Positions 6,953 through 12,906 of a stretch of 15,892 nucleotides of DNA are shown one piece after another. This DNA comes from Deltaproteobacteria bacterium. Lineage in GTDB: Bacteria > Desulfobacterota > Desulfobacteria > Desulfobacterales > UBA11574. The position numbers were made by a program, and so were the translations under genes. The stretch is from the NCBI GenBank assembly GCA_019313505.1, contig JAFDBA010000088.1, positions 1-15,892 on the forward strand, given 5' to 3'. The notes beneath the pieces were generated by a model. That model saw only the letters and a list, made by a program, of their open reading frames with translations. It ran no database searches and was not told where the DNA came from. Every line of letters starts with the position of its first letter. Within the stretch, counting starts at the first letter, position 1.

Positions 6953-7011
6953 AACCGCGAATAGACACTAATATTTTTTTAATTTGTGTTTATTCGTGCT
7001 CATCCGTGGTT
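6953..7011. repeat. Dispersed inverted repeat (AACCGCGAAT type)
   Basis: AACCGCGAATAGACAC at 6953-6968 faces GTGTTTATTCGTGCTCATCCGTGGTT at the other end, an imperfect hairpin of about 59 bp with an AT-rich loop between larC and pgpA. It can act as a transcript end for larC. A diverged relative lies at about 15708-15760. Confidence 0.7.
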
Positions 7012-7070
7012 AAATAAAACACCAAACACTAACGGTTGATTCAGGTCTTCTTCGGTAACATCTTCCGGAA

Positions 7071-8237
7071 TTAAAGCGATTTTATAATGGTGTCGTAAAC
7101 AATTCTTATGGGAATATTCTTTTCAAGGGCAATTTTTTTGCAGACTTCATATTCCGGCACAATCCGCACGCCCCCACCTGCTTCTATAATACGTTTTACC
7201 TGAATTTCGCCGTAGGCTGTTTTCATAACAACGTGTTCACGGGCAAGCATGCACCTTTTAACATTATAATATCTCACACCCAGTGAACTGGTTTCAGATA
7301 AGATGCAATTTATCAAAACGTCCTTGCGATTTCTCCGGCACAGAACCTGCACCATTGTACCGGGTCTGTTTTTCTTCATAAAAATGGGAATCCAGTAAAC
7401 ATCAAGAGCACCTTCCTCAAACAGGCGATCCATCAGGAATCCGAACACCTCCGGGTTCATATTGTCAATACAGGTTTCTAACACCACAACGGTATCTTTC
7501 TGATGAGCTGATCTTTGGCCTGACGATTCGGTTCCTGTCATAACCCGTAACAGATTGGGAATCGATTTTATATCACGTTTTCCGGCACCATAACCGGTTT
7601 TTTCGATGATCATATCCGGTATTTCTCCATATGATTCGGCCAGGGTAACAATGATTGCCGCACCCGTGGGGGTGACAAGTTCATGGGATATTTTTGTGCC
7701 ATAAACCGGAACGCCTTTAAGAATTCCAATGGTCCCTGGCGCCGGCACCGGCAGAGTTCCATGTGCACAGGCAACAAACCCTTTCCCTAAAGGTATACTT
7801 GAAGAAACCACCTTTTTAATACCTAAATAATTAACACAAAGCGCCGTGCCCACTATATCAACAATCGCATCGATACCGCCGACTTCATGAAAATGTACGT
7901 TATCTCTGGGACATCCGTGAATCACGGCTTCAGCTTCTGCAATCCTTCCAAATATTTCAAGGCTGATCTTTTTAACGTTCCCGGGTAAGGGACTATTCTT
8001 TATCAGTGACCTTATTTGAGCATAGTCTCTCGATTTTTTATCATTTTCTACAATGACATGAACACTTTTAGCCGTGATTCCATTCCTAATTACGGTCTCA
8101 ACAGACACATCGAAACCGGCCAGTGGAATACTTTCAAGATTTTCTTTCAGCCATTTCACAGGCACACCAAGGTCTAAAAATGCCCCAAGGGTCATATCGC
8201 CACTGATACCGGAAAAACAGTCAAAATAAGCAATCAT
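7071..8237 (-). CDS. larC: Nickel-pincer cofactor nickel chelatase LarC
   Basis: 388 residues, typical of LarC (TIGR00299). The N-terminal YFDCFSGISGDMTLGA, the histidine-rich NVHFHEVGGIDAIVDIVG (about 113-130), VPVPAPGT and HELVTPTGAA are recognisable. LarC inserts nickel into pyridinium-3,5-bisthiocarboxylate mononucleotide, using CTP, to make the NPN cofactor of lactate racemase and related enzymes. In Lactobacillus the gene is read through a programmed frameshift (larC1/larC2); here it is one uninterrupted frame. No larA, larB or larE is in the window, so the client enzyme is unknown. The first bases lie about 65 bp from a heptamer-repeat element. Confidence 0.93.
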   Translation of the reverse strand: MIAYFDCFSGISGDMTLGAFLDLGVPVKWLKENLESIPLAGFDVSVETVIRNGITAKSVHVIVENDKKSRDYAQIRSLIKNSPLPGNVKKISLEIFGRIAEAEAVIHGCPRDNVHFHEVGGIDAIVDIVGTALCVNYLGIKKVVSSSIPLGKGFVACAHGTLPVPAPGTIGILKGVPVYGTKISHELVTPTGAAIIVTLAESYGEIPDMIIEKTGYGAGKRDIKSIPNLLRVMTGTESSGQRSAHQKDTVVVLETCIDNMNPEVFGFLMDRLFEEGALDVYWIPIFMKKNRPGTMVQVLCRRNRKDVLINCILSETSSLGVRYYNVKRCMLAREHVVMKTAYGEIQVKRIIEAGGGVRIVPEYEVCKKIALEKNIPIRIVYDTIIKSL

Positions 8238-8301
8238 GATATCACTTGAATTCCCAATTTAGGACTACGCCACGCCTTCGGTGGTGTCAGGTTTAAAAAT
8301 G

Positions 8302-8523
8302 GATAGAATAGAGAAATTAGAAATGAGGAATTAGGAAATAGAAATGCCCCCTTATTCGTAAAATGCTTGATTGGACTACATTCCATAGCTCTTTCCCCTA
8401 CTCTCTATCCTATTTTCTCTATCCTATTTCCTCTTTACTCTTTCCTATTTTCTCTATCCTATTTCCTATTTCCTCTTTCCTCTTTCCTCTATCCTCTACT
8501 CTCTATCCTATTTTCTCTTTCCT
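8302..8523. repeat. Heptamer-repeat element lacking its gene (deleted copy)
   Basis: The left part (8302-8345) is a purine-phase array ending in GAAATGCCCCCTTATTCG, nearly the same as the left end of the element at 2786-2836. Then come about 28 bp matching the start of the four-helix-bundle gene, then 17 uninterrupted pyrimidine heptamers at 8403-8521 (CTCTATC, CTATTTT, CTATTTC, CTCTTTC and variants). The array ends exactly at the stop codon of the M20 peptidase gene (8524-8526). It fills most of the 8238-8523 gap. Predicted proteins across it are only low-complexity LFPISS-like heptapeptide runs and are not real genes. Confidence 0.8.
8359..8386 (-). pseudogene. Remnant of four-helix-bundle gene 5' end
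   Basis: The minus strand reads an ATG and codons for MECSPIKHFT, matching MGYGPIKHFM at the start of the intact gene ending at 3295. The matching DNA includes the run AAAATGCTTGATTGGAC. After nine or ten codons the similarity stops at CGAATAAGGGGGC, which is the element's left end. The rest of the gene is missing. Confidence 0.75.
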
Positions 8524-9538
8524 TTACTTTCTGCCCTCTGCATGAAGCTTGATAATTTCAAGCAAAAGTTCCGTTGTACGAACCATGTCATCAAGACCCA
8601 CGGATTCTCGCACCGTATGCATATCCCGCATTCCTGTTCCTAACACCCCCGTCATAATACCCTTTTCAAAGAAAATATTGGCATCTGCGCCGCCGCCGCT
8701 TGTCTTTGCAACCATTTTCCTTCCTAAATTTTCAGCCGCCCTGCGAGCAAGTTTCACAACCGGGTGATCATCAGGAACGTATGTACTGGAAAAATCTTTT
8801 TCTATTTTAATTTCAAGACGGGGAAGTGCGTCATCAGAGGTCATACCGCTATAATTTTCCACTATCCCCTTGAAAGACGACGCGATTTGATTTGTAATTT
8901 TACTTAGTTTTTCTTGATCATGGCTTCTCACCTCACCCTTGACCGTTACGAGGTTCGGTACGATATTAGTAGCCATGCCGCCTTCAATTAAGCCTATGTT
9001 ACATGTTGTTTCATGATCGATTCGTCCGAGCTCAAGTTTAGCAATAGCCTTGCTTGCCAGTAAAATGGCATTTATCCCTTTTTCCGGGGCAGAGATGTTT
9101 TGCACCCAAAAGACCGATCTCCTCGCAAACGGTAAGGACAATCTCAATCTGACCAAATGGCAGGTCATTTTCCTGGAGAATTGTCATTGTTTCTAAAAGA
9201 ATTGCAATTGCACTCTTGTCATCAGCTCCAAGGATTGTCGTCCCATCACTGGTGAAAACTCCATCCGAAAAAACGGCGGTTACTCCTTTGCCAGGTTCCA
9301 CCGTATCCATGTGGGCATTAAGAAGAAGAGGCGGTGCCAAAGTCTTCCCTTTAAACCTGGCAATAAGGTTACCCGTATTGCCACCTATCTTATCACCGGC
9401 GCTGTCAACATATGTTTCTGCCCCCATTGACTCAAGAATCTTTTTAATCTCTCCGGAAATTGTACTTTCCTCTTTAGACACACTGTCAATTTCCACAAGG
9501 AATTTAAATGTTTCCGCTAATCTTTCTTTGTTTACCAT
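8524..9538 (-). pseudogene. M20-family tripeptidase-like metallopeptidase (PepT-like), internal deletion and frameshift
   Basis: Two frames together give a PepT-like M20 peptidase. The 5' part (9538 to about 9095) carries zinc ligand H76 and D78 in NAHMDTV, D106 in GADDKSA, and E139-E140 in CEEIGLLGAK. The 3' part (about 9090-8524) continues in another frame with APEKGINAI, LELGRIDHETTCNIG, IEGGMATNIVPN, SGGGADAN and the late ligand H in DMHTVRE. Related proteins have roughly 45-50 residues between GAKHL and APEKGINAI, including an Asp metal ligand and the entry to the dimerisation domain; here GAKHL is followed at once by the second part, out of frame. So a deletion of non-codon length removed that piece. 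Unless this is an assembly error the gene is inactive. The start has AGGTGA upstream. Confidence 0.85.
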
Positions 9539-9599
9539 CTTTTCACCTAAGTTAATCCGTTAATCCGGTGCGACGGGCTAACCATTCTCAACAAAAGCA

Positions 9600-9626
9600 T
9601 TGACAAAAACAAATTTTATATATTAT
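9600..9626 (+). promoter_or_regulatory. Probable sigma-70 promoter of tRNA-Sec
   Basis: TTGACA at 9600-9605 and TATTAT at 9621-9626 with a 15-bp spacer, in AT-rich DNA, placing a start near 9633, about 10 bp before the mature tRNA. The -35 is perfect; the spacer is short. Confidence 0.45.
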
Positions 9627-9642
9627 TGGCAATTTGCAAAAC

Positions 9643-9740
9643 GGAAGTGCGCAGCTTACTGGTGAGGCTCCCGGACTTCAAATCCGGTGTGGGGCGCTAA
9701 AACCGTCCCGGGTGGGTTCGATTCCCATGCACTTCCGCCA
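9643..9740 (+). tRNA. selC: Selenocysteine tRNA (anticodon TCA)
   Basis: 98 nt including an encoded CCA. It has an 8-bp acceptor stem GGAAGTGC/GCACTTCC, an anticodon loop ACTTCAAA with TCA at 9678-9680, a long variable arm, and the T-arm GGTTCGATTCC. The long acceptor and extra arm are diagnostic of tRNA-Sec, which reads UGA at SECIS elements with SelB. It implies that the organism makes selenoproteins. No selA, selB or selD is in the window. Confidence 0.96.
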
Positions 9741-9889
9741 CATCTTAATGATATCACTATATTTCTTTCATCAAATCCCGATTTTTCTACTAAATTCTAC
9801 CAAAAATATAAAGGTATATAGTTTTTATGCCTATATCTATATTTTGTCAAACTTTAAGAAGCTTTACAAGCCGTAACCAAGAAATATTT

Positions 9890-9960
9890 GCCACCAAGGC
9901 ACAAAGTCACAAAGGATTTTATTTTATTATCCTTTCTTCGTGTCTTGGTGCCTTGGTGGC
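9890..9960. repeat. Dispersed inverted repeat (GCCACCAAGGCAC type)
   Basis: GCCACCAAGGCACAAAG at 9890-9906 pairs with the end of the element, GTGCCTTGGTGGC (9948-9960), and an inner AAAGGA/TCCTTT match adds to the stem, giving a 71-bp near-palindrome with an AT loop. It lies between tRNA-Sec and the HDOD unit and could end the tRNA transcript. The rest of 9741-10010 shows nothing else that I can identify. Confidence 0.75.
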
Positions 9961-10010
9961 AGAATGGAAAAAGTTTTGCCATAAAAACCACAAAAATCAC
10001 AATTAAGAAA

Positions 10011-10038
10011 TAAAGTTTCCCTGCTTTTGTACCGATAA
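10011..10038 (+). promoter_or_regulatory. Sigma-28 (FliA)-type promoter
   Basis: TAAAGTTT at 10011-10018 matches the -35 of the flagellar sigma-28 consensus perfectly, and ACCGATAA at 10031-10038 matches GCCGATAA at 7 of 8. There are 16 bp between TAAA and the -10 octamer, against 15 in the E. coli consensus. Transcription would begin near 10045, right at the start of the riboswitch-like leader. Confidence 0.6.
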
Positions 10039-10040
10039 CA

Positions 10041-10126
10041 TGATCGTGAAGAAGGCAAACCTCTCGAAAGAATGGAACGCAACAATTTGAGAAGAAGGGT
10101 TTTTTCCTTACAGGAGGTTATAAACC
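10041..10126 (+). ncRNA. GEMM-I (cyclic-di-GMP-I) riboswitch-like leader, degenerate
   Basis: The segment AGGCAAACC-N4-GAAA-N4-GGAACGCAA (10053-10082) matches the conserved first hairpin and ACGCAA joiner of GEMM-I RNAs. Beyond it the spacing is also GEMM-like: 16 nt from ACGCAA through the end of an AAGG/CCUU apical hairpin strand, then ACAGGAGGTT where the class has ACAGCCGGGTT. Weak points are two mismatches in the first stem and no clear GCC/GGC base of the second stem. The Shine-Dalgarno AGGAGG (10112-10117) lies in the 3' strand, and AACCTC at 10059-10064 could pair with GAGGTT there, so translational control of the next small ORF is plausible. It may be a divergent or a decayed switch. 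Confidence 0.5.
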
Positions 10127-10288
10127 GTGAAATTATTAATCTATTTTGGCATCTTTGCTTGGTTTACTCATTGCTTCCCATTTTATTCCTTAATCATTTT
10201 TTGTGGAATATCATCTGGAATTCTACTTGCACTTTGTTGGGATATGACAGTAGATATGATAATTATTAGCAAAAATCAAAAAAGGTGA
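10127..10288 (+). CDS. Small membrane protein, 53 residues, unknown function
   Basis: The GTG start at 10127 follows AGGAGG by 9 nt, a strong ribosome-binding site. The product begins MKLLIYFGIFAWFTHCF, has a hydrophobic stretch over most of residues 2-38 (SLIIFCGISSGILLALCW), and ends with a short polar tail SKNQKR. One or two membrane passes are likely. It stops 31 bp before the first HDOD gene and lies directly behind the sigma-28-like promoter and GEMM-like leader, so it would be the first gene of that unit. I do not recognise it. The ribosome-binding site and position support it; its small size leaves doubt. Confidence 0.55.
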   Translation: MKLLIYFGIFAWFTHCFPFYSLIIFCGISSGILLALCWDMTVDMIIISKNQKR

Positions 10289-10319
10289 ACGATCATCATG
10301 GATAAGATGAGGGATTTTT

Positions 10320-11783
10320 ATGGGGGATGATTTAAGATCACAACAACTGATTGAACAAATGCGAAGCAAAGGAAGTCTCCCTGCAATCAGTGAAAATGTC
10401 CAGGATATCACCAGTATTACAAACCAATCCAATACATGTGCAGCAGATCTTGCCGCTGTAATCATGAGGGATTGTGGCTTAACTTCGAACATCCTGGCTA
10501 CTGCCAACTCAATCATATACAGTCCACGTTATCCCATTAAAACAGTTTCCTACGCTGTCACGTTTTTAGGATTTGACAAAGTCCGCTCCATTGCACTGGG
10601 ACTGTCCATATTCAAGCAGACAATGAAAACAGCCAAAACTCAGCAACTTGCTCAGCTTTATGCCAGTTCATATTTTTCAGGGTCATTTTCAATGTTTCTG
10701 GCAAAGAAAAACAATTATGACCATCCTGAAGAAATATTTGTAGCCGGCCTGCTTTATCGACTCCCCTGGCTGGCACTGGCAAATACATTTCCTGAAGAAT
10801 TCAAAGAAATGGAAAAACTGATAGTTGAAAAAAATATATCCAACAATGAAGCCTGTAAGAAACTTTTTGGTGTTGAATATGATGAAATTTGTAAAGCCTT
10901 GACAAACATTTACAACCTTCCGAACAAAGTCGTAAAAGTACTCCGTAACGATGTTGACGCAAACGATCCTATTGTTTCTCTGGTGCGGGAGTCCGGTCAA
11001 ATTTCCAATATGCTCTTCGGCAATAAACTTGGCGGAAAAGACGCAATGAAGAATACAGAGGGCCGGTTAAAGAAATTGCTTAACATCGACGATTTCAATA
11101 TTTCAGATTTCATCAAAGATGTCTGTGAACAAGATGGAAATATTTCAAGAGTCTTTCATATGGAAAAAGACGATGTCGATATGATGGTAAAGGCTCTTGA
11201 ATGGGGGAAAGGAAACCCCGCTCAAATAGCCGGCAAAGTTGCGTTTGGAGATACGCTGAGTGAAGAAGTGAAACATGACGACCCTGATTCGATTATAGGT
11301 CAGTTTTTGACCGATTTAATGATTGCCTGCCGCAAAGATGGTGAACTCAACCAGATTTTAATGCTTGCGCAGGAAGCCTTGTACCGCTGTCTGATTGGAA
11401 CAGAAGTTTTTACAGCATTTTTTTCTAAAACAAAAACAATGATGATCGGAAGATTTTATGCAGGAAATAATTCCCTGGTAAAAGCCCAGGATTTTAAAGT
11501 CGATATGAAACATATTAATTCGCCAATTGTAAAATCAATAAAAAACATGGGATCAGCTCAGTGGAATTATGCGGAAACACCTCTTCAGCTTCCTCGTTTG
11601 CAAAATCATCTGCACATAAAAACTGCAATGTTTTCTCCCATCACTGCTTTACATCAGGTTATAGGAATTTATTTTGTAGCAAGGACTACCGATATTCCTT
11701 TCTCGGAAAAAGAAATTGTCTGGTTTGAACAAATAGTTATATTAGTGGGGCAGGCTTTTGAAGTTTCTCAAAAGCGAAAATAA
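10320..11783 (+). CDS. HDOD-domain protein with C-terminal GAF-like region
   Basis: 487 residues. About 10-210 is an HDOD domain: SLPAISENVQDI, VIMRDCGLTSNILATANS, and the PIKTVSYAVTFLGFDKVRSIAL block. The metal-binding HD pair is lost (AGLLYRLPWLAL where an active HD protein has GLLHDIG), as is usual in HDOD proteins, so it is probably a scaffold or signalling protein rather than a phosphohydrolase. A middle region of about 110 residues has no motif I recognise. From about 365 a GAF-like domain follows (ALYRCLIGTEVFTAFF to IWFEQIVILVGQAFEVS type ending). Such proteins act in c-di-GMP, motility and stress networks. First of two HDOD genes, behind a sigma-28-like promoter and GEMM-like leader. 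The ribosome-binding site (AGGGA, 5 nt before ATG) is modest. Confidence 0.85.
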   Translation: MGDDLRSQQLIEQMRSKGSLPAISENVQDITSITNQSNTCAADLAAVIMRDCGLTSNILATANSIIYSPRYPIKTVSYAVTFLGFDKVRSIALGLSIFKQTMKTAKTQQLAQLYASSYFSGSFSMFLAKKNNYDHPEEIFVAGLLYRLPWLALANTFPEEFKEMEKLIVEKNISNNEACKKLFGVEYDEICKALTNIYNLPNKVVKVLRNDVDANDPIVSLVRESGQISNMLFGNKLGGKDAMKNTEGRLKKLLNIDDFNISDFIKDVCEQDGNISRVFHMEKDDVDMMVKALEWGKGNPAQIAGKVAFGDTLSEEVKHDDPDSIIGQFLTDLMIACRKDGELNQILMLAQEALYRCLIGTEVFTAFFSKTKTMMIGRFYAGNNSLVKAQDFKVDMKHINSPIVKSIKNMGSAQWNYAETPLQLPRLQNHLHIKTAMFSPITALHQVIGIYFVARTTDIPFSEKEIVWFEQIVILVGQAFEVSQKRK

Positions 11784-11847
11784 TTTTTCGATAAGTGTGT
11801 CTCATTTTCATTGACATATTATTGATTACTAACTATGGCAAAAGGCG

Positions 11848-12717
11848 ATGGAAAAAGATAAACTCCGAGAAAAAATCTATTCAAAGATAGATGAGATTCC
11901 AACGCTTCCAATAGTTATTCCAAAACTTTTGACTTTGATGGAAAGTGACAAAAGTGATGCCGCGGATGTAGCCGATGTGGTTTCCCGTGATCCTGCACTT
12001 ACATCAAAAATTCTGAAAGTCGCAAATTCTGCCTATTACGGTTTTTCAAAGGGAATATCAAGTCTTGAAAAGGCGGTGCCCCTCCTCGGTTTTAACATGG
12101 TCCAATCTCTGGCGCTATCCATCGGTGTTTTGCGCAGCTTGCCCGCAGGGAAAAAATCAACCCATTTTTCACAGCAGGATTTATGGATACACAGCTTAGC
12201 TGTGGCAACAGTTATGAAAGAACTGGGCAAAAGATTCGGAAAGGGTGATGACCATGAATATCTTTTTATCATCGGTCTTCTCCACGATATCGGCAAAATT
12301 GTTCTGGATCAGTATTTCGGAGAACTTTTCCACCATGCCATAGAAGAATTCCATAATTTGGGAAATATCGAACTTCACCAAGTAGAAACTAGAGAAATCG
12401 GCGTTGATCATGGTGAGGTTGGTGCAATGCTTTTAACACGATGGAAATTTCCTGACAAAATTTGCAATGCCATTGCTGCTCATCATCTATCAAAAATTCC
12501 GGAAGGGACAAATTCTGATGATGTTGCCATGCTACGGCTCGCTGACGTCCTGCCTCAAGAAATTAACCTTGGAGAGGGAGGGAGCCCCATACCTCCCGAG
12601 ATTCATGATGCTGATCTTAAGATTCTGGAAATGGATGAAGAGCAACTGAAAGATATAAAAGCTTATTTATTTGACCTCAAGGATGGAATCTATGATTTTT
12701 ACAGATCTATGAGTTGA
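11848..12717 (+). CDS. HDOD-domain protein (HD residues retained)
   Basis: 289 residues, a single HDOD domain over most of the length: IPTLPIVIPKLLTLM, VVSRDPALTSKILKVANSA, SLEKAVPLLGFNMVQSLAL. Unlike its upstream partner it keeps WIHS, GLLHDIGKIVL (about residue 150), the DHGEVGAMLL histidine and AIAAHH, so the HD-type metal site may be partly intact. Role inferred: signalling output linked to motility or c-di-GMP; its substrate, if any, is unknown. It follows the first HDOD gene by 64 bp, with a weak ribosome-binding site and a possible TTGACA-N17-TATGGC promoter in the gap. The transcript probably ends at the hairpin at 12882-12906. Confidence 0.9.
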   Translation: MEKDKLREKIYSKIDEIPTLPIVIPKLLTLMESDKSDAADVADVVSRDPALTSKILKVANSAYYGFSKGISSLEKAVPLLGFNMVQSLALSIGVLRSLPAGKKSTHFSQQDLWIHSLAVATVMKELGKRFGKGDDHEYLFIIGLLHDIGKIVLDQYFGELFHHAIEEFHNLGNIELHQVETREIGVDHGEVGAMLLTRWKFPDKICNAIAAHHLSKIPEGTNSDDVAMLRLADVLPQEINLGEGGSPIPPEIHDADLKILEMDEEQLKDIKAYLFDLKDGIYDFYRSMS

Positions 12718-12741
12718 TGAATTCGTAAAAAGTCCGATTTA

Positions 12742-12887
12742 GACGGTTTCGTAAAAAGTTCAAATTCAAGGCGTGCAAATTTTGTATCATCGGCTATCCG
12801 CCGGTCCCGTGGGGAGCGTACTTGACCTGCGTTGAATGATTGCGAAATGCAGCACAACGCAGAAGTTGGACTTTTTACGAGACCGTC
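12742..12887. repeat. 146-bp dispersed repeat with terminal inverted repeats (TTCGTAAAAAGT type)
   Basis: GACGGTTTCGTAAAAAGTTC at 12742-12761 is matched inverted by the other end (12865-12887), whose complement reads GACGGTCTCGTAAAAAGTCC. A partial extra copy of TTCGTAAAAAGT at 12721-12732 precedes it. No transposase is encoded. Repeats with these ends are, to my recollection, common between genes of Desulfobacteraceae. It fills the gap between two convergent genes, and its right end touches the stop codon of the GH13 gene. Confidence 0.75.
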
Positions 12888-12906
12888 ATGAGTTGACGGT
12901 TTTTTC
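12882..12906 (+). terminator. Rho-independent terminator for the HDOD unit
   Basis: ACCGTC (12882-12887), loop ATGAGTT, GACGGT (12895-12900), then TTTTTCTTT. The left arm is the tip of the dispersed repeat; the right arm and U-tract lie within the last codons of the convergent GH13 gene. Confidence 0.6.

Noticed and set aside
8363..8552. Plus-strand ORFs of about 60 residues with LFPISS-like heptapeptide periodicity
   Set aside because: They are translations of the 7-bp pyrimidine array in different frames; the heptapeptide period follows from the DNA repeat, not from a gene.
8524..9538. Selenoprotein read-through as explanation for the split peptidase
   Set aside because: The break is a frameshift plus missing residues, not an in-frame TGA, so the nearby tRNA-Sec does not explain it.
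10299..10331. Ten-codon leader ORF (MDKMRDFYGG) before the first HDOD gene
   Set aside because: Overlaps the HDOD start and has only a modest ribosome-binding site; nothing beyond chance supports a regulatory leader peptide.
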